Assembly: GCA_030035585.1 (NCBI GenBank)
Contig: CM057462.1
Coordinates: 61,414,734-61,478,733, forward strand
Direction: 5' to 3'
DNA from: Dugong dugon
Lineage: Eukaryota > Chordata > Mammalia > Sirenia > Dugongidae
DNA length: 64,000 nucleotides
Shown here: piece by piece, positions 43,850 through 55,144 of the stretch
Position numbering within the stretch: position 1 is the stretch's first letter
Layout: every line of letters begins with the position of its first letter
Notes under the pieces: generated by a model
Seen by the model: only the letters and a program-made list of their open reading frames with translations
What the model was told of the DNA's origin: nothing
Database searches by the model: none
Position numbers and translations under genes: made by a program

Positions 43850-44310
43850 ACCTCTCTGTTTCTACTGTGGCAGATGCTGCTGGTGTCTTGCCCATATGCT
43901 TCTGTACTCAGTGCTTGTCCTTCTGTAAGGTCCTGCAACCCTCCAACTGGCTTTCTCTTAGCTTGCTCAAGACACAGGTTGGACTTGCCAGAGTTAATGC
44001 CACAGGGAGAATTCCTCAGCTAATAATAGATGGAAGTTCAGGGATAAATATGCTACCTTGGCCCTCTAGTAGGTCAACTTGGAGATGTGTTCCACACCGT
44101 CTCCCAGAAGTCCCCAGAGGGACGGATCCACAGTAGCCCACAGTGGTAAACTGCTCATTAATACTCTCTATATTGGCTTCCTTCTCTTCCTTGGCTTATT
44201 TCTCCATTCCCCTACCAGTGCTTCCTGGGAAAAAGTCCCAAATAAACCACTTGTACTCAAATCCTTGTCTTAGGTCTGTTTCGTGTGAACTCTGCTCAAG
44301 ACATCCAAGG
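43850..44310 (+). repeat. Old LTR-like repeat
   Basis: AGCTAATAATAGATGGAAGT, TATGCTACCTTGGCCCTCTA, GGTAAACTGCTCATTAATAC, CAAATAAACCACTTGTACTC, CCTTGTCTTAGGTCTG. A recognisable mammalian repeat with an AATAAA near its end; family not named. Confidence 0.55.
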
Positions 44311-45238
44311 TAAGAGGTGCTTCCCTTGGACATAAGGGAAGGGATATAAAGCGGGTCTTGAGAGACAGGAAGTCTGAGGAAAATGGTGGAAGCCATGAGC
44401 TTAAGGATAAGAGATGATTAATGAAACACTACCAGGAATAGCTGAGGTTCAAGAACAACAGTTCAATTTTAAGTCATGTACTGTGCTATGTAACCACTCT
44501 CATTATCCGCAAACCTTCAGTAAAAGTCACTTACGTGTAAGCATTGTGTTCACTGTTGCTCTGAGAAATCAAAGGAAAAGCTTCAAAGTTCTTGGGAAGA
44601 GAGAGAAGACTCTAGCTACAGGCCGCAAGGCCTGAAAGAGATGGAGAATTCAACCAAGGAGGTAAGTTGATATAAGTGATATCTAGGAGAAATGGGAGTC
44701 CCTCCAGTTATTGTGGGGGCTATAGGATTTCCTACCATATGTAGGATGCATGCTGGGGCTATTTTATTTATATATGAAAAGAAGGATGAATGCACAAGAT
44801 TAGACAACATGGGAACATCCAAGTGTCTGATAACTTGAGATTATGTGTACCCAGCATAGTAGAGGAGATCCTGGTGCCGGGAGGTTTTCTGTGCTCAACT
44901 AGGCACTCACATGGGGATGGAAGCTTGGCCTCATAGACCTGGATTTGAAACAGCTGAGCTAACCAGTCAGGCTGAACCCCGTCCCATTCCTCCACTCCCA
45001 CTAGGCCCCAGGAACCTTCTCCATGCTCACTCTCTTCTTTCTAAGACACGAAACTCTAGTGCAGGCTGCTCAGTATTCCTACGGTCAATTTCCTCAACAT
45101 TCTTCTTTGCAGAGCATCCAAATCTCAGAAGCTGGGAATGTTTTATTCTTAATTTGTGGCCAGGCATAAAAAGAGCCATGAATAAGTGTTGTTTAATGAT
45201 CAAGAAGCTCCACTATTTGTTACTGTTCCTTTAGTGTT
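44311..45238. other. Unassigned non-coding DNA
   Basis: No element recognised. Frames (for example 44911-45234) have no domain. Confidence 0.35.
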
Positions 45239-45498
45239 GTAGCTGCAGTATTCTTTTGCTTGCCCCAGGGCCTTTGCTCAAGCTGTTCCCTCTGCCCAGA
45301 ATATGATTCACCCACCACTTCCTCTCCTTGCCTAGTTAATTCCTATATAGTCTTCAGGTCTCAGCCTAGTTATGGCTTACTGAGAAAAACTCTCTTTGAC
45401 TCCAGTTTTCTTTCTTACAGAACTGTGTTCTTTTCCTTCAAATCAATTTACCTGATTAGTGAATTAGTGTCTGTAAGCCAGTAAGCACTGTGAGGCAG

Positions 45499-46013
45499 TG
45501 TCTTAGTTATTTAGTGCGGCTATAACAGAAATACCATAAGTGGGTGGTTTTAATAAACAGAAATTTATTTTCTCACAGTTTAGGCGGCTAGAAATTCGAA
45601 TTCAGGGTACCAGATTTAGGGGAAGGCTTTTTCTCTCTTTTGGCTTTGGGGAAAGGTCCTTGTCTCTTTTCAGTTTCTGTTTCTCAGTTCCTTGGTAATT
45701 AGTCTTCATGGTGGGGCATCTCTCTTCCGCCATCTCTGCTTGCTTGCTTCCTTGCTTAATCTGCTGTTTTGTACCTCAAAAGAAATAGATTTAAGACACA
45801 CCCTACACTAATACTGTCTTATTAACATAACAAAGAAAATCCATCTCCAAATGGGATTACATCCACAGGTATGTTATTGTTGTTGTTAGATGCCATAGAA
45901 TCGATTCCAACTAACAGCAACCCTACGCACAACAGAACGAGGTATATACATCTACAGGTTAGGGGTTAGGGTTTACAACACATATTTTGGGGGACACGAT
46001 TCAATCCATAACA
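45499..46013 (-). mobile_element. MLT1-like solo LTR with 5-bp duplication
   Basis: TGTCTTAGTTATTTAGTGCG to GGGGACACGATTCAATCCATAACA. Flanks GGCAG / GACAG fit the 5-bp duplication of ERVL integration. It contains a later RTE-tail fragment. Confidence 0.9.
45878..45945 (-). mobile_element. RTE/RTE-derived tail fragment in the LTR
   Basis: TTGTTGTTGTTAGATGCCAT, AGAATCGATTCCAACTAACA, GCAACCCTACGCACAACAGA: the extreme 3' end of an RTE-type element in reverse, followed by a short duplication of LTR text (TATACATCTACAGGT). Confidence 0.8.
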
Positions 46014-46574
46014 GACAGGGATCATGTCTAATTTTTCCCCCTAGCACCAGCACAGTGGGTCCAGGGCAGGTAGTCACTAGACATTTCCTGAAAAAATGAA
46101 CGAAGTTGTTCTTAGGTCCAGGATAAAGGGTTAAAATTGAACACGACCTATTTGTTCCGGGGCTAATGGGTTCCTAAATGGTCATCTCACCATCCTCCTG
46201 CCTCCAAGAGAATCATTCTCCTACTTCAAACTGCATCCCTGGTTCAGCTTTTCCCATTTTGAGACTGAGGAGTTAATTTTGTGGGGATGCCAGTATATAC
46301 TACACTTACAAAGGGTAATGTGGGAAAACTAAAAAGTAAGTTTTTTCTTCTTTTCCAGTTTTTTCCTTGTTCTGCCACATAGTATTATTTTTTAACTGTA
46401 GGCTTCTCTGAGCTTTTAAATGCTAATGTACCTAGTGAACCTCCACGAGGAAGGGTCTACTCTGCAGCAGGCCCCAAATGGGTTTTTACCCCAGGATTTA
46501 CTGATTAATTGATTTTGCAGAACAAATTCAGGATTCATATTTCACTGTGCATACTTGGGGAAATGCTGACCTAC

Positions 46575-47025
46575 AGAGTAAAGTTCAAGTTTCTCAGCCT
46601 CATGTTTAAGGTCCTTAAATATCTGGCTCCTTCACCTCTCAACACCCCTCCGTTTACTCTCTGCTCCAGCAGCCCTATGAAGGGTAGCCTCCCAATCACC
46701 ATGCTCTCTCATGTCTCCATTCCTTCTGTCCCTCTATGGTCGGCTGGCTGGACTCCTAGTCATCCCTCACGGCCAAGACCAAGTGTTACCTCCTCAGTAA
46801 AGCTGCCCCTGCCCTTTCCTCTGTGTTCCTAGAGCCCCAGTGTATCCTTCTACTGGGACATTACTATGCTTTGCTGTGAGGAGCCGTTGACTTGTCTGCC
46901 CTCCCTTTGAGTTCCCCCAGGGTCATGTCTTATTCATGGCTGTGTCCCCAGTGACCATCACAGGACCCGTCACAGAGTGGGAGAGTATGCATGTTTATTT
47001 ACTGAATAATGGTATGAATGAAAGC
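46575..47025 (+). repeat. L2 LINE, 3' portion
   Basis: AAAGTTCAAGTTTCTCAGCC, GTTTAAGGTCCTTAAATATC, AAGACCAAGTGTTACCTCCT, GGTCATGTCTTATTCATGGC, CTGAATAATGGTATGAATG. Confidence 0.85.
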
Positions 47026-47344
47026 TGACATGGAAATGTTCACAGTCTTAAAAGTGGTAGTGGGAGGGATTGCCCAGTCCCCCTTGCTGAGATCTGCAGC
47101 AAAAATGCCCATCTTTCCATCCTTGTCTTCTGCGGTTAACCCCACCCTGAGCAGCTGGAAATGGTACATGGCATTCTGTTGAGTTTTGATTCAACCTCAA
47201 AAATTCCATTAAATTGTTGGCTTTCTTTATCTTACCAATAAAGAATGCAACAGAAGAAGAGGGATGGGGTGAGAATGGGGAATGGGTGAGGATCAAGTGT
47301 GGGTGCTGCACATAGTGTTGCCCTGACCAAGGTCATCAGCCAGA

Positions 47345-48440
47345 CTCCACTGATCACTTCTTGGTCCTCATCTTGCTCACCCTTTCAAGGACACTGACAA
47401 GAATTGAAACATTGTCTCCACTGGGCTTCAAGACACCACATGTCAGCTCACAGGTGTCCCTTGCTCTGTTGAACCTCCAAATGTTGGAGGACTCAAGGGC
47501 TCCATTCTGGGCTTCTTCTCTATATTTGCTCTCCCCCAGGAGATTTCATCTAATCCTTGGCTTAAGTATCTCTATGCTGATATCACCTGTCCTTCCATCC
47601 ACACTGAGGCCCAGACATATATATCCAGCTATCTATTCAAAAGCTCCACTTGGACACTGTACAGTGTCCCTCAAGAATTCATGTCCACCCAGCGCCTCAG
47701 AATGTGACTTTATTTGGAAATAGTGTCTTTGCAGATGCTATTAGTTAAGATGTGGTCATACTGGATTAGGATGGGCCCTAAATTCCATCCTGGCATCCTT
47801 ATCAGAAGGACATGTGAAGCTACAGAGACACATAGAGAGGAGGACACCATGTGACAACAGAGGCAGAGGCTGGAGTAATGTGTCTACAGATCAAGGAATG
47901 CCAAGGATTGCTGGCAACCAGCCGAAGCTAGGAAGAGGCAAGGAAGGATTCTTTCCAAGAGGCTTCAGAGCAATCACGGCCCTACCTCCACTTGATATTG
48001 GACTTCTGGCCTCCAGAAATGTGAGAAAATAAATTTCTGTTGCTTTAGGCTACCCAGTTTGTACTAATTTGCTGTAGTAGCCTTTGGAAACTAACAAAGA
48101 AGCCTAATAGGCATCCAAACCAAACAAGGCCAAAGCAGGATCCTTGATTCTCCCCTCCCCCAAATGTGTTTCTTCCAAATGTATTTCTCTTCTCGTCTTC
48201 CTGTTTCGGAAAATGGCACCGTTACTCACGCAGTTGTGCAAGCCAAAAATCTTTCAGTAAGCCAATCCATCAGTTAGTCCTGCAGGCTCAATTCCTAAAT
48301 ATAGCCTAAACCTACTCCTTTCTGACCATCCCCTCTGCTATTGTGCCACCATCATCTCTCACTTAGACCATTGCAACAGCATCTGAATTGTTCTCCCTGT
48401 GTCCTCGCTTGCCTCCTACAGTCCTTCATATTGCCACAGA
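47345..48440 (+). repeat. L2 LINE split by an LTR
   Basis: Left part 47345-47659 (CTTGGTCCTCATCTTGCTCA, GGGCTTCAAGACACCACATG). Right part about 48098-48440 (CCACCATCATCTCTCACTTA, GACCATTGCAACAGCATCTG). Confidence 0.8.
47660..48097 (+). mobile_element. MLT1-like LTR
   Basis: AATGTGACTTTATTTGGAAA, AGTGTCTTTGCAGATGCTAT, GCCAAGGATTGCTGGCAACC, TCCAGAAATGTGAGAAAATA, GGAAACTAACAAA. The extreme 5' end is eroded. Confidence 0.88.
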
Positions 48441-48461
48441 CCTAAAGCCTGAGAGCTATTG

Positions 48462-48600
48462 AAAAAGTGAGGACTTTGGAATCAGACAGACCTGGATTTA
48501 TATCATGGTTCTACCACAGGTTATCTATGTGATCTTGAGGGAATGACTTAACTTCTCTGAGCCTCAGGGTCTCATCTGTAAATCAAGGCTCAAAGCAACC
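48462..48600 (+). repeat. MIR SINE
   Basis: TTTGGAATCAGACAGACCTG, GAATGACTTAACTTCTCTGA, GCCTCAGGGTCTCATCTGTA. Confidence 0.85.
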
Positions 48601-48784
48601 ACTTTGCTTTGGAGAGGAGGTGGCCCTAGGGTCTTCTCTCCTATGGTTAAAATGATGAGGTGGGGCTATGGAGTAGGTTTTTTGGATTGGACTTCACCAG
48701 GAAAACCCAAACTTGGACTAAACATTACAGGAGAATTACATTTGGAAACGTGTATGTGCTAAATTTTGTGACCATTATAATTGT

Positions 48785-48919
48785 ATCTAAGTGCCAAGCC
48801 CTCACTTTAGGTGATTTACATTCATTAACACATGTTTGTTAAACCAACCTCATGAGATACTCCCATATGGAAGGCACAGAGTAGTTAAGTAACATGCCCA
48901 AAGGCACACAGCTTCTAAA
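48785..48919 (-). repeat. MIR SINE
   Basis: TCATTAACACATGTTTGTTA, GGCACAGAGTAGTTAAGTAA, CATGCCCAAAGGCACACAGC. Truncated by the SINE that follows. Confidence 0.75.
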
Positions 48920-49126
48920 TAATCCTGCTGCCCTTGAGTCAATTCTGACTCATAGCGACCCTACAGGACAGAGTAGAACTGCCCCTTAGGGTTTCCAAGG
49001 TAAATCTGTAAATCTTTACAGAAGCTGACTGCCACATCTTTCTCCTGAGGAGAGGCTGGTGTGTTCAAATCGCCAACCTTTCAATTAGCAGCCAAGTGTT
49101 TAACCACTGCGCTACCAGGGCTCCTG
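48920..49126 (-). mobile_element. AfroSINE (cluster copy 1)
   Basis: Reverse full-length copy ending at the head CGCTACCAGGGCTCCTG. AGCTTCTAAA duplications lie at 48910-48919 and 49127-49136. Confidence 0.95.
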
Positions 49127-49142
49127 AGCTTCTAAAAATATC

Positions 49143-49265
49143 AATTGGCCGTGGAGTCGATTCCGACTCATAGGGACTCTATATGACAGAGTAGAAGTGC
49201 CCCATAGGGTTTTGAGTCTGTAATCTTTATGGGAGCAGACTGCCCCATCTTATTCCCAAAGAGCG
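49143..49265 (-). mobile_element. AfroSINE (cluster copy 2, truncated)
   Basis: GCCGTGGAGTCGATTCCGAC, GTAGAAGTGCCCCATAGGGT, AATCTTTATGGGAGCAGACT. The tRNA-like head is absent. Confidence 0.9.
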
Positions 49266-49275
49266 GCTTCTAAAT

Positions 49276-49303
49276 ACACACACACACACACAGACACACA
49301 CAC
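49276..49303. repeat. (CA)n microsatellite
   Basis: ACACACACACACACACAGAC and onwards, between two SINEs. Confidence 0.9.
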
Positions 49304-49304
49304 A

Positions 49305-49458
49305 TCTGTTGCCGTCGAGTTGATTCCGACTTATAGCGACCATATAGGACAGAGTAGAACTACCTCATAGAGTTTCTAAGGAGCACCTGGTGGATTCGAA
49401 CTGCTGACCTTTTGGTTAGCAGCCGTAGCTCTTAACCACTACACCAATTTCGAACCCT
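49305..49458 (-). mobile_element. AfroSINE (cluster copy 3)
   Basis: TTGCCGTCGAGTTGATTCCG, GGTGGATTCGAACTGCTGAC, TTTTGGTTAGCAGCCGTAGC. Head eroded at the right. Confidence 0.92.
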
Positions 49459-49501
49459 GGTTTCTTGACTCCAAAGGAGTCTGTGTTTTCACTTCGTATG
49501 G

Positions 49502-49970
49502 TGTATGAGTTTCCTAGGGCTGCTGTAACAAAGTACCATGGACTGGGTGGCTTAAAACCTCAGAAATTTATTGTCTCATAGTTCTGGAGGATAGAAGTCC
49601 AAAATCAGGGTGTTGGTCATGTTGATTCCTCATGAGGGCTCTGAGGGAGACTCTGTTTCATGCCTCTCTCTTAGCTTCTGGGGACAGCTGGTGGTCCTTG
49701 GTGTTCCTTGGCTTCTAGATGCGTCACTCCAATCTTTGCCTCCATCTTTAAATGGGTGCTTTCCCTCTGCATCTCCCTCTGTGTGTCTTCTCCTCTTTTG
49801 TAAAGACACCACTCATATTTAACTAGGACCCACCCTACTCCCGCATGACCTCATGCTAATATAACTGACAGCATCTTCAAAGACCCCATTTCCAAATAAG
49901 TTCACATTCACAGGTACCTGGGGTTGGGACTTCAATATATCTTTTTTGGGGACACAATTCAATCCATAAC
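49502..49970 (-). mobile_element. MLT1A-like solo LTR
   Basis: TGTATGAGTTTCCTAGGGCT, GCTGTAACAAAGTACCATGG, CCTTGGTGTTCCTTGGCTTC, GACACAATTCAATCCATAAC. Complete, and close to the human MLT1A layout in reverse. Confidence 0.92.
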
Positions 49971-50029
49971 TCATGATAAGATCAGCATAGAATATAGTCC
50001 CAGCCATAAGGAGGCAGTCTCATTCGGCA

Positions 50030-50240
50030 GAGACAGCCCTGGACTTGGAATTGAACTTGGGCTCAAGTCCAGGCTCTGCTGTTTATAGAGAGGTTGCTTC
50101 AGCCAATCCACTAAATCACCCAGCATCTCTATCCTTGTGGGCAAAAATTAAGACAATAGCAGTTACCTCATTAGGTGGTGTGAAATCAAATGCAATATTA
50201 TGTGCTAACATGCTTTGTGAACTGTAAACACATGAATTAT
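50030..50240 (+). repeat. MIR SINE (diverged)
   Basis: CTTGGGCTCAAGTCCAGGCT, AAAATTAAGACAATAGCAGT, TACCTCATTAGGTGGTGTGA. Confidence 0.65.
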
Positions 50241-50949
50241 TCTTTCCTGCCTCAGTATTTATAGGCAATGGGTGTCCAGAGGGGCTGCTTTGCTCTTTGG
50301 GGCTCAGTCCTGCTTTTTTGAGAGTTCTCTTGCACCCAGAATTCCTATGGTGTCCCTGCATTTCTCAGTCTAAACCGTTGTATAGCTTCTGCATAGTCTT
50401 CCCATGCTTTCTTGCCTCAGTTTCTCTATCTCACTTCTCAGAAGCCCTCCTCAGTGCTCTGCCTTCATGTCCCACTATTCTAGCCTCCTGGGAAAACTGC
50501 CTAGGCGTTCTCACTTGGAACAAAACTCCTCATACCTGACTTCCAATTTATATTACTATTATTTTCAACCCAGGGAAGTCAGGGGTTCTTTTTTTTGGAG
50601 ATCTAATCTCCAGAGATAAGTTTTTTTTTTTTTTTTTAATGGGATAGGAGTTGTGAGAGGCTGCCTCTGCTCAGACTTCTGGCTTCTCCTGGTTCCTAAT
50701 TTGGCTTCCTCACCCCCATCCTGAGGCTGAGGAGTGAAGCACAGTGACTGCCTGTGGCCAATGGGGGGGCAGCAGAAGGCAGCAGAGTATTAATTACTAG
50801 GGGCTGGCAGGTTGTTCTGCAATGGTCAGGCTAGGGGCCCCAGGGTGGAAGGCAGTCTGGTTACTGGTCTGACCTGCCCCAAATCTTTGGGCTACACCCT
50901 AGGAGCTGGCCTGGATTGGACAGCAAAGACATGGGAATTGTCTTCCTAA
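50241..50949. other. Unassigned non-coding DNA
   Basis: Some L2-like flavour in 50290-50550 but not convincing; a T-run at 50622-50638. Confidence 0.35.
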
Positions 50950-51345
50950 GGCCTGTGGGAGAGAATGCATTTATGTAACAGGATGCTGGTTGCAAGTGAC
51001 AGAGGAGCCAACTTGAACCCGCTTAGGCAGAAAACAAGCTTTATTGGCTCCCAGAACCTGGGTATCAGGGACAATTGCAACCAGGAACTCCAGAGCCATC
51101 AGGACTCTCTCCCTCCTCTCTTGGCTCCACTCTTCTCCGTGTGTTGGTTTGATTCTTTCCTCCTGCAGACTGGCTCCTTCAAGGGACCGGCACCATGGCC
51201 ACCAGCAACACTTGGCTCTGATTTTCCCTGATTCACTGTCTTCCCTAGGTTCTGGTTGCACAAATCTCGACGGAAGGTGTTTCATTGTTGCGGTTTGGGT
51301 CATGCTTTGCCCATGAGACGGGGGTGGGTCCTCTGATTGGCAGCC
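50950..51345 (-). repeat. Old LTR-like repeat
   Basis: GCTGGTTGCAAGTGACAGAG, AGCCAACTTGAACCCGCTTA, ACAAGCTTTATTGGCTCCCA. The same broad class as 35.6 kb. The 171-codon minus-strand frame over it (50971-51486) is a shadow. Confidence 0.5.
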
Positions 51346-51515
51346 AGGACAGCATGTTGGGGTGTGGGAAGGAACATTCTCCAGATGAAGGGCCTTCACT
51401 TGTGGAGGGATGGAGGTGTACTGAGCAGGCATAGCAATATGCATGCACCACAGCTCACATGGTGTTTGACACTTTCCCCTTGGCACAAAGGCACCAACCC
51501 ATTTCTCAGATTCTT

Positions 51516-52540
51516 TTTTTAAAAATAATATTTTGTTGTGTTTTTTTGTGAGAGTTTACACAGCAAATTAGCTTCCCATTTAACAATTTCTACACAAATT
51601 ATTCAGTGACATTGATTACATTTTCCGCAATGTGTCATCATTCTTATTAATTCCATTTGGTTGTCACATGAGTTTTTTTTTCCTTCTAAATTTTATTTAT
51701 TTTATTGTTGTTGTTGAGAATATACACACCAAAACATACACCAATTCAACAGTTTCTACATGCACAATTTAGTGACATTGATTACATTCTTAGAGTTGTG
51801 CAACCATTCTCACCCTCTTTTTCTGAGTTGATCCTCCCTCATTAACATAAACACACTGCCCCCTAAGGCTCCCATCTAGTCTTTCGAGTTGCTGTTGTCA
51901 ATTTGATCCCATATAGATAGTTCTTAAAAGAGAATAATGCTCATGGCAGACCTTTTTTACTAGTTAAGCTAAACTATTGTTTGGTTTTAAGATGACTTCA
52001 GGGGATATTTTTGGTTTAAGGTTTAAAGATCTCAGGGCAGTAGTTTCAGGGGGTTTATCCACCCTCCATGGCTCCGGAAGGTCTAGAGTCCATGAGAATT
52101 GAAATTCTGTTCTACATTTTACTTCTTTTGATCAGGATTCTTCTATGGAATCTTTGATCAAAATGTTCAGTAATGGTAGCTGGGCACCATCCGGATCTTC
52201 CGGACTCATGGCATATGGAGGTAATTAACCACATATTCTATATCTTCCTCCTATTCCTGACTCTCCTTCTTGCTCTGTTGCTCCAGGTGAATACAGACCA
52301 ACTATTGTCCCTTCGGTGGCCACTTGCATGTTTTTAAGACCCCAGACACTCCACAATGAACTAGGAGATAGAACAGAAGTGCTAAACACATTAGACCAAT
52401 TAACTGGGATGTTCCATGAAACCATGACCCTAAACCTCCAAACCAAGGAACCAAATCCCATGAGGTGTTTGGTTGTTTGGTTGTACTTAAGCAGCCTCGG
52501 CAGCAACTCTTATTTTTGTTGTTGTTGTTGTTGTTGTAAA
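51516..52540 (-). mobile_element. Non-coding poly(A) retroelement (family N), long copy
   Basis: 1025-bp insertion flanked by perfect 16-bp duplications CATTTCTCAGATTCTT (51500-51515 and 52541-52556), the signature of L1-type target-primed insertion. Its A-rich 3' end lies at the left and a (TTG)n run (52514-52537) marks its 5' side. Two internal near-repeats carry GTGACATTGATTACATT (51607-51623 and 51772-51788). No coding frame. Homologous to 26201-26838. Confidence 0.85.
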
Positions 52541-52744
52541 CATTTCTCAGATTCTTAAGCTGACCTTCAGGGCCCAGGTTAACATCTCCCCCTTCTCACT
52601 AACATGAAAAGATGGAGTCCCAGGAGGCCTGCAGCCATCTCACCGTCTTACATTCACCTCTCCCCTGGTTGCCTCAGTGAAGATGTGCTCTCGGGTGGGC
52701 GTGACGAAGGGACTACATGAGCTTGTGCAGGGAGAGAGAGGAGG

Positions 52745-52930
52745 GGCCTGACCATCTCCATGAGGCCTCAGTTAAGATCAGCAAATCAGGGATCATTATA
52801 AATGTTCTGATTAAGATGCACTGTAAAGAGTAATTCACTCTGTGCCTGATATTTCTCAATAGCCCTGAAAGCTAAGCAGCCCTGCCTGGTGCTGCAATAA
52901 ATCTCACCATTTGAGAATTATTAGTGGAGT
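52745..52930. promoter_or_regulatory. Candidate conserved non-coding block
   Basis: Repeat-free: GTTAAGATCAGCAAATCAGG, AAATGTTCTGATTAAGATGC, TGCTGCAATAAATCTCACCA, TTTGAGAATTATTAGTGG. Texture-based inference only. Confidence 0.25.
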
Positions 52931-53214
52931 CTTCTGACCTGTGGGGTCATCTGGTAAAGCAAGGAAGTGGAGGGGGGAGTGTCTATGGAAGCTTTGGGAG
53001 ATCTAAGCAGTGCCCTGGAGCCACTTGAGGAGGAAGCCAAGTTCTGGCAACAAAGGATGGGGGAGAGTGTGCCGCACACATCTGGTGCAGGATCTGCCAA
53101 GGGTTAGTGGTAGGTGGGGGTTAGGGAGAAAGGATTGAGGTGACCTGTCAGAACTCTGGGCAGTTTTCACCCAAATTCCTTACATGTGGAAGTATGCACA
53201 GCCACTGCCTTGTT

Positions 53215-53375
53215 TGACCCTAGTGGTAATCTTATGAAGTCAATGCTATCTTTGGTCCCGTTTTACAGCTGAGGAGACTGAAGCTGAAAGAAAAAGTGAC
53301 GTGTTTAGATACCTGATGTGAGTTAGCAGAGCTGGGACTGGAACCCAGGCCTCTTAATGCCCAGACCAGGTCATT
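53215..53375 (-). repeat. MIR SINE
   Basis: CCGTTTTACAGCTGAGGAGA, GTTAGCAGAGCTGGGACTGG, ACCCAGGCCTCTTAATGC. Confidence 0.85.
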
Positions 53376-53699
53376 CTTTGTTGCCCAGAGGGTGAAACAG
53401 AGACAGCTGGAACAGAAAAAGAGAAGGTAGCTGATGGGACACAGTCACAGGGCCCTGGGGCCCAGGCCTGGCAGCTCCCTTTAGGGTCCATAGAGCAATT
53501 CTGCAAAGGGAGTCACTAGGGTTGCTGTACTGACCAACGGCCAGGTGTTGAATGCCGTTGGACCACATGGGTGTATGCTGACCTTTTCTGAGGACTGTAG
53601 CATTCCGGCAGCACAGCCTCAGGCACTTTCTGCACCCCTAGACCTCTCTCCTTAGCTTCTGTCTGCATCTGCACATGCATGCAGGACCTCACCATCAGT

Positions 53700-53834
53700 G
53701 ACCCCGTAGGACAGCAACCCTATAGGACAGAGTAGAAATTCCCCGTACGGTTTCCAAAGAGTGGCTGGTGGATTTGAACTGCTGACCTTTTGGTTAGCAG
53801 CTGAGCTCTTAACCACTATGCCACCAGGACTCCA
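53700..53834 (-). mobile_element. AfroSINE (short type)
   Basis: CAACCCTATAGGACAGAGTA, GTGGATTTGAACTGCTGACC, CCACTATGCCACCAGGACTC. The 3' part is slightly rearranged. Confidence 0.92.
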
Positions 53835-53894
53835 GAGACCCCACAACCACCTCAAATTCCCTAGATCTCAAGCTGGCATCTTTGTTCATCTCCC

Positions 53895-54060
53895 AAACTG
53901 GTCCTTCCCTGGGGTCTCCCATCTCAGTGAATGGTACCATTGTCCCTGAATCATTTAAACCAGAAACCTGAGAGTCACCTTCCACTTCCACTCTCCGTGC
54001 TCCCCACATTGAACACATTTCCAAGTCCCCAGGACTCTTCATCCTTCGTATCTCTTGAAT
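53895..54060 (+). repeat. L2 fragment
   Basis: CCTGAGAGTCACCTTCCACT, CCACATTGAACACATTTCCA. A short L2-like piece. Confidence 0.5.
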
Positions 54061-54705
54061 TCGTCCTGGCACAGGTCCCATCCTGGAAGCCAGAATGCTC
54101 CTCTTGGGCAGGGTGGGGTGGTGTCTCCATTGCACGAGTCGAGGGTGAGGCATGATGGGAGAGGCCCCCATTGAGGGAGGGGGCAGCAGACTTGGCATCC
54201 TTTGGGAAGGGGAAGTGGGCACAGAACAGAACTGTTGACAGACTCCAGGCTGCTATATTGGGAAGATTTGACAACACACACAAGGAGAGAGTGAGGGCGC
54301 GTTGACGGCTGGTGAGAGGCGTGGGGGCTGGCTGGGATGTGCCGCCACCACCCACGCAGAAGGAAGTTGGGAACAGATTGCTCGGGATTAGTGCCAGCCT
54401 CCTGAAGAGCTGTCCGCTCCCTCTCTCCTGGCTCTGGCACCTGCTGAGCAATCGGGGAAGTGGCTTGGTCACAGCCAGACTGGCCGGGAACACAGGCTAT
54501 GAGATTGCGTCCTGAGATGGGAGTCCAGCTCTGCACGGAGGGACTTGCTGCCCTTAGGCCTTGGTTCCAATCTTATCCCATCCCATCCCATCCCAATCAA
54601 TCCAACCCTAATATCCTCCTACACCTTTACATCCCCATCCAGTTTCATCCTCATCTCATCCACTTTCCTATCTCCAAATCCTCCACCATCTTACTACTAC
54701 TACTA
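54061..54705. other. Unassigned DNA with (ATCCC)n
   Basis: A short CATCC/ATCCC simple repeat near 54573-54600. Minus-strand frames up to 172 codons overlap each other in different frames and lack domains. Confidence 0.4.
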
Positions 54706-54708
54706 CCA

Positions 54709-54903
54709 CCATTGCCATCAAGTCGATTCTAACTCATGGCTACCTCACATGTTACAGACTAGAACTGCTTCATACGGTTTTTTGGCTGTAAACTTTATGG
54801 AAGAAGATTGGTAGGTCTTTTTTCCACTGTGCTGCTGGGTGGGTTTGAACTGTCAACCTTTACGTTAGTAGTCGAGTGCAAACTATTTATGCCACCATGG
54901 ACC
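54709..54903 (-). mobile_element. AfroSINE
   Basis: TTGCCATCAAGTCGATTCTA, GTGGGTTTGAACTGTCAACC, TTTATGCCACCATGGACC. Confidence 0.9.
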
Positions 54904-54942
54904 TTTCTGCCATTTTACCCCGTACCATATTCCTTAGTACAC

Positions 54943-55144
54943 TTCTTGGGTGGGGCAAACAGTTAATGTTCTTAGCTGCTAACCAAACGGTTGGAGATTC
55001 AAATCCACCCAGAGTCACCTCAGAAGAAAGCCCTGGGGATCTACTTCTGAAAAATCAACCACTGAAAACCCTATGGAGCATGGTTCTACTCTGACACACA
55101 AGAGGTCTCCATGAGTTGGAATTGATTTGACGGCAACTGGTTTA
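54943..55144 (+). mobile_element. AfroSINE
   Basis: CTTCTTGGGTGGGGCAAACA, ATTCAAATCCACCCAGAGTC, TTGACGGCAACTGGTTTA. Opposite orientation to its neighbour 40 bases away. Confidence 0.93.

Larger units (their letters stand above)
45240..46105 (+). repeat. L2 LINE split by an LTR
   Basis: Left part 45240-45498 (CAGGGCCTTTGCTCAAGCTG, TTCCCTCTGCCCAGAATATG). Right part 46014-46105 (CAGGGATCATGTCTAATTTT, CCCTAGCACCAGCACAGTGG). Confidence 0.88.

Noticed and set aside
50971-51486. 171-codon minus-strand frame
   Set aside because: Lies over an old LTR-like repeat; no domain recognised.
53975-54536. Two antisense frames of 165-172 codons
   Set aside because: They overlap in different frames over GC-rich DNA, with no domain and no initiation or splice support.
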